Shown piece by piece: positions 48,334 to 59,778 of a stretch of DNA of 64,000 bases. The stretch covers positions 19,827,227 to 19,891,226 of the forward strand of contig CM043703.1 in the NCBI GenBank assembly GCA_023935145.1. The letters run 5' to 3'. This DNA comes from Bretschneidera sinensis. Taxonomy: Eukaryota; Streptophyta; Magnoliopsida; Brassicales; Akaniaceae. Position 1 is the stretch's first letter. Every line of letters begins with the position of its first letter. A model generated the notes under the pieces. The model saw only the letters and a program-made list of their open reading frames with translations. It made no database searches and was not told the DNA's origin. The translations under genes and the position numbers were made by a program.

Positions 48334-48615
48334 CATTCTACTCAGATTCAAAAGAGCACTTCCAAACATTCTATTCAAATTCAAGAACTCTCTTGTAAGC
48401 CTGATATTGGAATTACCAATATGCTGAACTAAGTGTATGCCATACAAAAATAGAAGGCACAAATACAAGAAATTTAGTCCAGTCTTTGTACATAGATTCA
48501 AGAGACTGCTTCCAAACATTCTTCTCGTGTTCAAGAATTCACTTCCAAGCATTTTGTTAAGATTCTAAAGATCACTTCTAAGCATTCTACTTGGATTCAA
48601 GAGCTCGCTTGTACA
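48334..48615. repeat. 33-bp minisatellite (diverged)
   Basis: Units of exactly 33 bp begin CATTCTACT..GATTCAAGAG at 48334 and 48367, and again at 48484, 48517, 48550 and 48583. The spacer 48400-48483 separates the two groups, so there is also a higher-order repeat of about 150 bp. On the minus strand the period encodes an 11-residue motif RMFGS(S/A)LLNL. Confidence 0.88.
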
Positions 48616-48910
48616 AGTGGATGAACTTTGTGTTTTATGTAGCGGTTTGTTGGGGTATCTTATATTAGAGCCCCTCTATTAAAACTTTGGTCAAGATTTG
48701 AACTTTGATAACTTAATTTTATTTGAATTTACATGGTTATGAATACAATTGTGTTATGAAATGATCCATATATTTTTTTTTAAGAATTGAACCGAGTTTT
48801 ACTTTGTGAATGCAAATTGAACTAGATGTTTTTGGTTTTGTTCCGATTGTACTTTTTTTTATATATAATTTCATTGCTCTATTTTTGTTCTTTTAGGGGT
48901 AAGGTTCTCA

Positions 48911-49024
48911 TTAAGAATGGATTCGAGCCGAATCGAGCTCAAATACTAAGCTTCAAGCTTAAATGAATAGACTTGAGTTCGAGTTCGACTTCAATAAATT
49001 TTATGACAGTTCGAGCTAGATAAC
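48911..49024. mobile_element. Foldback MITE copy 2, left part
   Basis: The sequence TTAAGAATGGATTCGAGCCG up to GTTCGAGCTAGATAAC matches the left half of the MITE at 40911-41287. It is cut at 49029 by the copia composite insertion. Its right part continues at 57594. Confidence 0.6.
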
Positions 49025-49029
49025 AATCG
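49025..49029. other. Target-site duplication AATCG (left)
   Basis: AATCG immediately precedes TGTTGAAATTTT. The identical AATCG follows the right end at 57589-57593. Confidence 0.92.
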
Positions 49030-49539
49030 TGTTGAAATTTTGGGTTCAGATATGTTATAACATTGTACATGTAGACCCGTTATCTAATAAAAGACCCAAT
49101 TAAGTGATATAATTTTTATAGGTCTCAAAAGTATCAATGTTTTTTAGTATGTGCCATCTTATGTGTAGAAGCTCGATGTGGTATGGGTCTTTGTTAATGG
49201 GCCAAAGACCCAATGCACATGTGTGAGGTCACTGTTAGGGTTATGGTCTCTAAGGCACAGGGATATAAATAGACATCAGGGGAGAGTGTTTAACGTGCGT
49301 TAAGTTTTATTGAAACAAACAGTTCTTCTCCCTCCACTCTAACATTCAGTTGATTAGTTTCCATACCAAAGGTGGTTCTCCCTGTAGTCTTAGAAGATCA
49401 ACCCAAGGAGGCTTGCTTACAATGGATTCCAGTTTATTTCTAACTCATCTTCTCAATATATATATATATATATATTCTTGACAAGTTTAATATGAAAAGA
49501 TCTTGGCTGTATCATTGATTATTTGTGTATTAGTATCAA
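49030..49539 (+). repeat. LTR A of the copia composite (3'-truncated)
   Basis: It starts TGTTGAAATTTTGGGTTCAG and contains the promoter-like ATATAAATAGACATCAGGGG (about 49263-49282) and a TA microsatellite. It ends abruptly at TTAGTATCAA, 13 bp before the normal ATATAACA end, and is joined directly to pol. Confidence 0.9.
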
Positions 49540-50798
49540 AATTTAGATTACAATTGGAATCTGGTTGTAATTTGGATTTGGATGAGACTTTTTATGTACC
49601 GTCTTTTAGACGGAATTTGGTTTCTATTTCATGTTTGGACAAATCAGGTTTTTCTTGTTCATTTGGAAATAGAAAGTTTAGTCTTTTTCAGAATTCAAAT
49701 TTGTTTAGTACCGGTTCTTTAATTGATAATTTATATAAACTGAATATGATTACCTCCAAAGAAAATGAATCCTTGCATCCCAGTAATGTTGGTATTAAGT
49801 GTAGATTAACAAATGATAATTCATTAATGTTATGACATAAGTGTTTAGGACATATTTCTAAACAAAAGATTCAAAGACTTGTGTCAGAAGGAATTCTTGA
49901 TCCCTTAGATTTGTCAGATTTTGAAGTCTGCATTGAGTGCATTGAGGGAAAACAAACAAATGTTAAAAATAAAGGTGCTAATAGGAGTAATAATGTCTTA
50001 GAATTGATACATACGGATATTTATGGTCCATTCCCTACAGCTTCTTGGAATGTACAATAATATTTTATCACTTCATAGATGACTACTCCAGGTATGGCTA
50101 TCTTTATTTAATTCATGAGAAGTCTCAATCTATAGACATGTTCAAGAATTTCAAAGCCGAAATTGAAAATCAATTAGGCAAGAAAATTAAGGCTGTCAAA
50201 TCTGACCGTGGAGGTGAATACTACGGTAGATATGATAGATAAGGTGAACAACGTCCCAGACCCTTCGCCAAATTTTTGATGGAATGTAGGATCGTTCCTC
50301 AATACACCATGCCAAGGACTCCTAGTCAAAATGGTGTAGCTGAGAGACAAAACCGAACCTTAAAGGATATAGTAAGAAGTATGATTAGTCATTCTTCTTT
50401 GCCAAAATCGCTTTGGGGTAAAGCCATCAAGACTGCAATTTACATCCTGAATAGAGTTCCAAGTAAAGCAGTAGCTAAAACCCCATGCGAGTTATGGACA
50501 GGCAAAAGGCCTAGCATTAGGCATTTGCATGTTTGGGGATGTCCAGCTGAGGCTTGGCCTTATAAGCCAAATGAGAAGAAGCTAGACTCAAGGACCATTA
50601 GCTGCTATTTTGTTGATTACTCTGAAAGATCAAGGGGTTTCAAATTTTATGATTCCTCTAATAGATCCTTTTTCGAAAAGAGCGATGCCAAGTTCATTGA
50701 GGATGTTGAGTTAAGTGGGAGAGACCAACTTAGGCAAGTCAATTTTGAAGAGGAATGTGTTTACATTCCTGTTGTTGCAACTGAAAACGTTCAGGTAT
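49540..50798 (+). pseudogene. Pol fragment A (pre-integrase and integrase)
   Basis: It encodes the segment LQLESGCNLDLDETFYVPSF, the pre-integrase zinc motif (HKCLGH..CIEC), integrase core with SDRGGEYYG and [18 protein letters not shown], and the region [17 protein letters not shown]. It stops inside the integrase-RT linker (VVATENVQV). It is homologous, in inverted orientation, to 53600-54855 of copy B. Stops occur at about 49835, 50057 and 50240. Confidence 0.9.
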
Positions 50799-50804
50799 AC
50801 CACT
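50799..50804 (-). other. Remnant of primer binding site beside LTR B3'
   Basis: Reading leftward on the minus strand, LTR B3' (…ATATAACA) is followed by AGTGGTAT, the first bases of the normal LTR-PBS junction seen at 57066. It then joins pol A. A 3' LTR should be followed by host DNA, not PBS sequence. Confidence 0.85.
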
Positions 50805-50882
50805 TGTTATATTAATCTTGATACTAATACACAAATAATCAATGATACAGCCAAGATCTTTTCATATTAAACTTATCAAGAA

Positions 50883-50925
<43 letters not shown>

Positions 50926-51349
50926 AGAAGATGAGTTAGAAACAAACTAGAATCCATTGCAAGCAAGCCTCATTGGGTTGATCTTCTAAGACTACAAGGA
51001 GAACCACCTTTGGTATGGGAACCAATCAACTGAATGTTAGAGAGGAGGGAGAAGGACTGGCTGTTTCAATAAAACTTAACGCACGTTAAACACCTTCCCC
51101 TGATGTCTATTTATATCCTTATGCTTTAGGGACCATAACCCTAACAGTTACCTCACACATGTGTATTGGGTCTTTGGCCCATTAACAAAGACTCATACCA
51201 CATCGGGCTTCTACACATAAGGTGGCCCATATTAAAGAACCTTGATACTTTAGAGACCCATAAAAATCATATCACTTAATTGAGTCTTTTATTAGATAAC
51301 GGGTCTACATATACAATGTTATAACCTATCTGAACCCAAAATTCCAACA
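50805..51349 (-). repeat. LTR B3' of the copia composite
   Basis: Minus-strand LTR of 545 bp, from TGTTGGAATTTT (51349) to ATATAACA (50805). The polypurine tract AAGTGGGAGAT (51360-51350) precedes it. It contains a longer TA microsatellite (about 50887-50923) than the other two LTRs. Confidence 0.92.
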
Positions 51350-53480
51350 ATCTCCCACTTGGGTTACATATGTTATCCTTTATATTGTACATGAAGATAA
51401 CCTTAATTGAGCTCATTTGTGCTATCTAAACCAAAATATCCAACAACAATCTGGTCCATTAACCATATCAATGTAGGATCAAAGCGGCCTTTTATCACAT
51501 TTATCGTAACAAGACCCATCAATGGCCACAACACTAACACAATTAACGACATAGATCTAGTATGGATGTGTAGCATGGAAATTATATGAAACGTGATCTT
51601 AAACATGTCAATTTTCAACTGGTCCTCCTATGACTCAAAAGTATCATATGAAATACTTTCAAACATTAAATGCAAAAATGCAATGAAAGTCATCATAGAG
51701 TAATCAAAAATACATAATCCAAAGTCTGTACAGAATAACATAACCATGTCAATTAAGCAAAAGTAGAAGGCCAAATACAAACTCCCACTATACAGGCATA
51801 TGGTCCAAAAGAACAACACCCATGTGAGCAACATGCTCATGAAACACTATGGGTGGCAAACCTTTAGTAAGTGAATCCGAAATCATTGAGTTTGTACTGA
51901 TATGCTCAATTGACACTTGAAAATTCTGGACTCTCTCTTTGACAACTAGAAACTTAATGTCAATATGCTTTGACCTCGACGAGCTTCGGTTGTTCTTGGA
52001 ATACAACTCAGCAGCCTTATTATCACAATAAATCGTTAATGGTCTATCAATGCCATCAACCATGCGCAACCCAGTGATAAAATTTCGCAGCCATATTCCC
52101 TGATTTGATGCCTCATGGCAAGCTATGAACTCTGCCTCCATGGTGGAAGTAGCTATGAGTGACTGTTTCACACTCTTCCATGATATAACTCCTCCAGCTA
52201 ACATAAAGACATAGCCAGAAGTGGATCTCCTACTATCGAGACAATCAGCAAAATCGGAGTCTGAATGCCCAATGATCTCCCAAAGATTTTATCTCCAATA
52301 TGTGAGCATATAATCCTTCGTTCTCTGTAGATATCTCATAACCCGTTTAGCTGCTTTCCAATGATCCACGCCCGGGTTACTCAAATATTTGCCTAGTATT
52401 CCAACAATGTACGCAATGTCCGGTCGCGTACATACTTGTGCATACATGAGACTTCCAACAGCTGAAGCATAGGGATATTTCTCCATTTCATTCTTCTCAA
52501 GTTCATTTTTCGGACATTGGAGCAAACTAAATTTATCATTCTTTGTCACGGGTGTGTTTCCTGGGCACAACCACTCATGCTAAATCTACTTAGCACTTTA
52601 TCAATATAGGCCTTCTGTGACAGTCCAAGTATACATCTGGAACGATCTCTATGGATTTGTATACCCAAAACAAAGGACACATCACCAAGATCTTTCATTT
52701 TAAATTTACTTGATAGAAATCTCTTGGTTTCATGCAATAGGCCTATATCGTTGCTTGCCAGTAGAATGTTGTCTACATATAGCACCAGGATAATAAATTT
52801 GCTCCCACTGAACTTGAGATATATGCACTGATCAACGGTGTTTTCCTTAAATCCAAAAGATGTAATCACCTGATCAAATTTTCGATACCATTGCCGGGAT
52901 GCCTGTTTTAAGCCATAAATGGACTTTTTAAGCTAGCATACAAGATACTTTGAATCTTTGGACTCAAAATTCTCCGGTTGCACCATGTATATTGTTTCTT
53001 CAATGTTTCCATTGAGAAACGTTGTTTTAACGTCCATTTGATATAGCTCCAAATCATAGTTAGCTACAAGTGCCATAATGATTCTAAAAGAATCTTTCGT
53101 CAAAACCGACGAAAAAGTCTCTTTATAATCAATGCCTTCTTTTTGAGTGAAACCTTTGGCGATTAGGCGGGCCTTATACCTTTCAATGTTGCCTTTTGAA
53201 TCCCGTTTGGTTTTAAATATCCATTTGTAACCAATCGGTTTCGCACCTTTGGACAACTCTACTAAGTCCCAAACACCATTGTCATCCATTGGTTTCATTT
53301 CATCATTCATGGCTTTAATCCACTTTTCAGAATTAGGACATTGTGTAACTTGACTAAAAGAAGTCGGATCATCTTTCAGACCCATATCAAACTCATGTTC
53401 TTGGAGATACACGACATAATCAGTCGAAATCGCGTTTCTCCTTTCTCTAGTGGATCTCGTTAATGGCACTTCCACTTGAG
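51350..53480 (-). pseudogene. Copia B RT-RNase H pseudogene
   Basis: RT runs from 53475 to about 52546: WDLVELSKGAKPIGYKWIFK, then QMDVKTTFLNGNIEETIYMV. The catalytic site reads YVDN instead of YVDD (about 52784-52773). RNase H (about 52400-51790) has SWKSVKQSLIATSTMEAEF and the end DSLTKGLPPIVF. A stop follows at 51788. Frameshifts occur near 52930 and 52546. Between 51788 and the LTR is the untranslated 3' region with the polypurine tract. Confidence 0.9.
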
Positions 53481-53599
53481 GTTGTTGAGGTACCTCTTGA
53501 TGAACCTCAGGAGGTTCCTGATTTTGAGCATGCGGTAATTCAGGTTCGTCATCAATGCGTTGGATCTCCGGATTTTCATTTTGAATAACATTAGGTATG

Positions 53600-55160
53600 G
53601 ATACCTGAATGTTTTCAGTTGCAACAACAGGAATGTAAACACATTCCTCTTCAAAATTGACTTACTTGAGTTGGTTTTTCCCACTTAACTCAACATCCTC
53701 AATGAACTTGGCATTGCCCGTTTCGAAAAAAGATATATTAGAGGAATCATAAAATTTGAAACCCCTTGATCTTTCAAAGTATCCAACAAAATAGCAGCTA
53801 ACAGTCCTTGAGTCTAGTTTCTTCTTATTTGACTTATAAGGCTGAGCTTCAGCTGGACATCCCCAAACATGCAAATGCCTAATGCTAGGCTTTTTGCCTG
53901 TCCATAACTCGTATGGGGTTTTAGTTACTGCTTTACTTGGAACTTTGTTCAGGATGTAAATTGCAGTCTTGATGGCTTCACCCCAAAGCGATTATGGCAA
54001 AGAAGAATAACTAATCATACTTCTTACCATATACTTTACGGTTCGGTTTCATCTCTCAGCTACACCATTTTGACTAGGAGTCCCTAGCATGGTGTATTGA
54101 GGAACGATCCCACATTCCATCAAAAATTTGGTAAAGGGTCCAGGATGTTGTTCACCTGATCCATCATATCTACCGTAGTATTCACCTCCACGGTCAGATT
54201 TGACAGCCTTAATTTTTTTGCCTAATTGATTTTCAACTTGACTTTGAAGTTCTTGAACACGTCTATAGATTGAGACTTCTCATGAATTAAATAAAGATAG
54301 CCATACATGGAATAGTTATCTATGAAAGTGATAAAATATTGTTGTCCATTCCAAGAAGCTGTAGGGAATGGACCACAAATATCCGTATGTATAAATTCTA
54401 AAACACTATTACTCCTATTAACACATTTATTTTTAATATTTGTTTGTTTTCCTTTAATGCACTTAATGCAGACTTCAAAATCTGACAAATCTAAGGGATC
54501 AAGATTCCTTCTGACACAAGTCTTTGAATCATTTGTTTAGAAATATGTCCTAAACGTTTGTGTCATAACATTAATGAATTCTCATTGGTTAATCTGCGTT
54601 AATACCAACATTACTGGTATGCAAGGATTCGTTTTCTTTAGAGGCAATCATATCCAGTTTATATAAATTATCAATTAAAGAACCGGTACCAAACAAATTT
54701 GAATTCTGAAAAAGACTAAACTTTATATTTCCAAATGAACAAGAAAAACCTGATTTGTCCAAACATGAAATAGAAACCAAATTCCGTCTAAAAGATGGTA
54801 CATAAAAAGTCTCATCCAAATCCAAATTACAACCAGATTCCAATTGTAATCTAAATAAACAAACTACCTCCACAGGAGCTCTTTCTCAATTTCCTACATA
54901 GATAAATCTTTCAGCATCAGTTGGCGCTTGACTCCTTATGCACCCCTGCATAGAAACACTTATGTGAGTAGTTGCACCTGTATCTATCCACCAAGTGTTC
55001 TTAGGTACTAAGGCCAAATTAACTTCTGAACAAACAAAGTTTAGAAGTTTACCCTTCTTCTCACGCCAGGTCACATACTTGGCGTATTTTGTGCAGTTTT
55101 TCTTCACATGACAAACTTTGTGGCAAAAGAAACAAGTTATACCTTTATCTTGTTTCTGTT
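53600..55160 (-). pseudogene. Copia B zinc knuckle-protease-integrase pseudogene
   Basis: From the right: zinc knuckle CFFCHKVCHVKKNC (about 55136-55095), protease WWIDTGATTHIS (about 54997-54962), a segment matching copy A (54873-54589), pre-integrase (CIKCIKGKQTN), integrase core (HTDICGPFPTASWNGQQYFI, about 54410-54345) and the C-terminal part [12 protein letters not shown] (about 53868). Stops and frameshifts interrupt the frame (for example near 54220 and 54040). The protease signature DTGATTH is preserved. Confidence 0.9.
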
Positions 55161-55335
55161 GTCCCTTATGGTGTGAATTTTCAGACCCTGCAGTTTCCTT
55201 TCCTTTAATGTTCCTCTTTCTTTTCTTGCTGGAACTGGGGTCCTGATAAGTTGATGCTAAATGAGCACTTTCAACCTTTTCATGATTAAGTCTCTCTTCC
55301 TCTTAGACACATTGAGCAATCAGCTCATTCAAAGT

Positions 55336-55890
55336 CTATTTCTCTTTTTGAGTATTGTAACTGATTTTGAAAGGACTGAATTGTGTAAGAAGAGAGATCA
55401 AGACTAAGTGCACCAGAATGTCTTCTAGCAATTCCAGCTTAAATGCCTTTAGTCTTGTTATAAGGTTTGACATCTCTATGATGTACTCTCTTATATTCCC
55501 CTTTCCCTTGTACCGCATTGAGATAAACTTAGTCAAGATGGTGCTTGTCTCGACCTTTTCGTTTGCGGTGAATCGGTCTGCTATTTGGGAGAGGAATTTC
55601 TTAGCATCGTTTTCATCAGGAATAGAACCCCTGATGGTATCCGGAATCGAGTGCTTCATAATCATTAGGCTCATGCGGTTTATTCGGTCCCACTTTTCAT
55701 ATACAACCTTTTGCTCAGCGTTACTATCGCCAGTCAAAGGTACGGGGCGATCGACCTTCAATGTATAGTCTAATTCCATGCACCCTAGCACGATCATAAC
55801 ATAATCTTGCCACTTCTTGAAATTCGTGCCGTTAAGCACGAGAATGCTGTTGATGTTAGCAGAAATCGATGTTGCTATAAACAAGAACAA
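55336..55890 (-). pseudogene. Copia B gag (UBN2-type)
   Basis: The 184-residue open frame has the capsid features NGTNFKKWQDYVMIVLGCME, LMIMKHSIPDTIRGSI, FLSQIADRF and ILTKFISMRYKGKGNIREYI, typical of UBN2 gag. A pyrimidine-rich stretch ending in TTTATAG sits right before the conserved start (about 55877), so a spliced leader is possible. A stop after YNTQKEK separates it from the zinc knuckle. Confidence 0.88.
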
Positions 55891-56357
55891 AAGCTCACAA
55901 TTAGTAACAACTTATGTATATATGAATCAAAACAAAACTATACACATATACACATGCATGTGGGCCCATAACAAGATACCTAGCACAACATTAATACTTA
56001 GTCTTTGGACAAAAATATCAACATGTAAATGGTATCTCAAATATAGTTCATGAATATTGACAACCCAACCTGCCAAATAATGTGCATTTCTTTGGGCTGA
56101 CACATTATTTGCATGGTAACCTTTATTTGTCACATATTCACAACTATTTTAATCTATTAATAATGCAAAAATAACATTCTTTTGGGCTGATTATTTTCAT
56201 ATATTAATAGCATATTTACATGTCTTAAAATAAATAAATTTACATATTAGAGATTGTTTTGGCAACATAATACTTCAATTCATTCATAAAAAACATTAAA
56301 CATAAAATTTGGAACAAAATCCTTAAATTTTTTTTTTTCTTGACCGGCGCCGCGGCA

Positions 56358-56388
56358 CCAGCAATCTACCTGAGGGACAGATTGCTGG
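56358..56388 (-). other. Stable hairpin in the copia B leader
   Basis: CCAGCAATCT and AGATTGCTGG form a perfect 10-bp stem with an 11-nt loop, next to a GC-rich CCGGCGCCGCGG. It lies in the untranslated leader between PBS and gag, where retroelement packaging or dimerisation signals are usually found; function is inferred from position. Confidence 0.75.
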
Positions 56389-57050
56389 CGCTGAGGAAAT
56401 ACCAAATTGCTATGTTTGCAATTTGCAAGCGATCGATTTACTATAGAAACATAATTACAATAAGATCAGTAATGCATCTTTGATTTGTTTCTTGCAAATT
56501 ACAGTTTTTATCATTCTTTTGTCTTTTGTGCTTTTGGCCTTTAGCTAAGCAAAATGATTTTGTTTGCATCAGCTATAAGATCACTCCACTATTAAGTTTC
56601 CATGCATTTTATAATTGAAAGGTAATGAATGGAAGATTAAAAACTTGCACAGAACATGTGGAGATGCACATAATGACAAGAATATGCACAGAACATGCGG
56701 TCACTATTAACTTTTCTACCCAATCCACTTGTTATATTTGGAAAAATGAAAACTGTGTAAATCTTTTTGACATTACGCATTAAGCCACAAAACAAAACCC
56801 AAAGCCAACGCCGCAGCCCTGGTTCGATAAACGACAATTGAATCAATCACAAAAATCACTAAAATTGAATATTTTTATACAAAAAAAAAATCATATTTTG
56901 AGATGCAATTCACATAGTAATTATACAATTTCATCAACAAACATGGATTTATAGCAATTTTTTCAAAATAAATTTCTGCTCTAACCATACTTTATGGGAA
57001 AAAATTCAAAAAACTCAATTTTTATATAATCTCAACAATTTAACATGAAA

Positions 57051-57063
57051 GGCTCTGATACCA
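57051..57063 (-). other. Primer binding site of copia B
   Basis: The minus strand reads TGGTATCAGAGCC two bases after the LTR end, an exact match to the initiator-Met-tRNA-type PBS. Confidence 0.93.
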
Positions 57064-57065
57064 CT

Positions 57066-57588
57066 TGTTATATTAATCTTGATACTAATACACAAATAAT
57101 CAATGATACAGCCAAGATCTTTTCATATTAAACTTGTCAAGAATTCATATATATATATATATTGAGAAGATGAGTTAGAAACAAACCGGAATCCATTGGA
57201 AGCAAGCCTCCTTAGGTTGATCTTCTAAGACTACAGGGAGAACCACCTTTAGTATGAGAACCAATCAACTGAATGTTAGAGGGGAGGGAGAAGAACTGTC
57301 TGTTTCAATAAAACTTAACGCACATTAAACACCCTCCCCTGATGTCTATTTATATCCTTGTGCCTTATGGACCATAACCCTAACAGTTACCTCACACATA
57401 TGCATTGGGCCTTTGGCCCATTAACAAAGACCCATATCACATCGGGCTTCCACACATAATGTGGCCCATACTAAAGAACCTTAATACTTTGGAGACCCAT
57501 AAAAATTATATCACTTAATTGAGTCATTTATTAGATAACGGGTCTATATGTATAATGTTATAATATATCTGAACCCAAAATTCCAACA
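57066..57588 (-). repeat. LTR B5' of the copia composite
   Basis: Minus-strand LTR of 523 bp, from TGTTGGAATTTTGGGTTCAG at 57588 to ATATAACA at 57066, followed by the PBS. It is colinear with LTR B3' and with LTR A. Confidence 0.93.
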
Positions 57589-57593
57589 AATCG

Positions 57594-57850
57594 AACCTAT
57601 TCAAGCTCAAACTTGAGCCCGAACTATAATTTTAATAAAAAAAAATTGGTTCGAGCTCGAGCTCGATAATACTTTATCGAACTATTTGAGAGCTTTTTGA
57701 ACTGAACATTAAGGTATTTAAGCTCGACTCGATAAGTTATTCGAACCTAATTTTTAAGCTCGAGTTTGAGTTCGAACTCAATTGAGCCGAGCTTTGATGG
57801 AATTTGAGCTCGAATAGTTCGATAAAAGTTCGACTCGATTCTAACCCTAA
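57594..57850. mobile_element. Foldback MITE copy 2, right part
   Basis: It resumes the MITE interrupted at 49029: GGTTCGAGCTCGAGCTCGAT, GAACTCAATTGAGCCGAGCT and the end GTTCGACTCGATTCTAACCC. It aligns with the right two-thirds of 40911-41287. The copia composite therefore landed inside the MITE. Confidence 0.6.
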
Positions 57851-59640
57851 TTCTCATGTCCCTCCCCTTTATTGCTTGTATTACTTTTTAAGGTTTGCCT
57901 AACCTTCCACATCCATAGGTGGCTTATATATATAAAAGAACAAATTGAAAGAAGTTTGAATATGCTTGGGAGAGATTTCAATACACATGTAAAAGAAGAA
58001 CATACATATGACGCAAAGAACTTAAACAATCTTTCAAGGTTTTCAAATAAAAAAAAAAACGAAGGCTTAAATGCATTTTGGTTCTTAAGTTTTGGGGGTC
58101 TTATACTTTGGCACACAACTTTTATTTTGCAGCATTCTAATACACAACATTTGATTAACTAAGAAAGTAAGAATGGCATGGATGTGGGTAGTTGAGGTTG
58201 CATATTCATATGCATTCTAATTCATAGATGAAAATGATCATACATTTTTTCCGTCAACCAGACCGTCAACCAGATCGGATGATGGTTGTTGGTGTGAATT
58301 ACCAATCATTACAGAAGAAAAGGACAGTTGCATTCACCTGCTTCCACCATTATATTTTTTTTCCCGTAATTTTATTTTTTAAACATGTTTTTCAAATATA
58401 AACATGCTTATGTAATTATATTATCACAAAAAAAAAATTGTTGTCTTTTAACAATACATTTTTTTTTTTTATAATCTGGACATACATATATTATCAAATA
58501 TTCTAAATAAAACCAATCATCATCAAATAATATCCATATTACAATTCAAAATATAAATTAAAGCTAAAGAAGGGTTTAAAATTTATAAAGGCTGATCACC
58601 TACCTCCTTACTCCAACATATAAGAAGAGACCTCAGTCTGCAAGGATAAAATTCCTTCAAACCCAATTCTTTCAGGTCGGATAGTCCAAATCCTCGTCGG
58701 AATGAGAAAAAAAAAGGATTTTTCAAAATTTTAAAGAGCTTTATAACAGTTTAAAAGTGAATGCAAATGGGTTCATAAGGGTTACTGTATTTTAAAGATA
58801 GTGGTCCAAAAATTGCCATCAAATGGGTTTTTTGTTGCAATATCTTTCACGCTGCATTAAAAAAAAAAGTTCTTCCATGTGCTAAAGTCATTATCTGTTT
58901 CACTGAAATTTGTGCAAGACATTTTTAAAAGGTCCTCCTTAACTTTAGCCTACTTCTTTAGATAAATTTTCTTTTCACTCGTGATGTGTATTAAATTATA
59001 ACAATAATATCCACTACATAAAAATGTGGGTATAATCCAATTAATCGGCAAAAATGTATTTTAAAGAAGAGGGCTTATATTTCTTTCAATGATCGCATTT
59101 AAGAAGAAAAAAATAGATTTAATTATTTTTTTATAAAAAATTTAAAGTTAAGTAACAGTTTATTTATAAATTTTCAAAAAAAAAAAAAATTTAATCATGA
59201 CTTTGTTAATTTGAAACAATTCAATTTGTTAATTTGATTTTGGTTAAATTTTGATCAAAAGTTACCGAAAAATTTAATATATTTGTTAATTTATATGATA
59301 AATACATTAAGTTTTTCGATAATCTTAATTATTTAACGTTGCAAGTTAATAAATTTATTAAATTTTTTAAAAATTTTTTGATCGAAATTTGATCGGAATC
59401 AAATCAATATACTGATTTTGCACAAATTTATGGATTAAATTAATTTTTTTTTGAAAACTCAATAAACAAATTGTTTCTTGGCATCAGTCATCACAATCGA
59501 AATAAGAAGAGAGTGTAAGGGCAAAAGTGCAAAAAGTCTCATTTTAAAAATTCAAAAGGAAATTAGAAAGAGAGGGTATTATCGTGATTATCCATCCACC
59601 TAAAAGCAAACATCAGAAAACGTAAGCTTTAAGTGGGAGA
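57851..59640. other. AT-rich spacer before the last gene
   Basis: I see no gene. There are several A- and T-runs (about 58040, 58430, 59175) and no recognisable mobile element. The right end probably contains the promoter of the next gene. Confidence 0.45.
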
Positions 59641-59740
59641 AACAGCGAGAGCAATTACTTACAGTTGGCCCGTCATTTATCGAAATCACCATTTTCTCCA
59701 TTTTGCCCCTCAAGCCGCTCCTTAGTTACATTCACTGCCA

Positions 59741-59778
<38 letters not shown>

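Larger units (their letters stand above)
49030..57588. mobile_element. Copia composite with inverted LTR ends and a single target duplication
   Basis: Order along the + strand: LTR A (+), pol fragment A (+), LTR B3' (-), full pol and gag of B (-), PBS, LTR B5' (-). Both outer ends are the U3 start of the LTR (TGTTG(A/G)AATTTTGGG left, its complement right), whereas a normal element has U3 at one end and U5 at the other. The whole structure is bracketed by AATCG on both sides. Copy A lacks the last 13 bp of its LTR, PBS, gag, protease, RT and RNase H. All reading frames are damaged. The three LTRs differ from one another by scattered substitutions to a similar degree, so the insertion is not recent. 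Confidence 0.9.
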
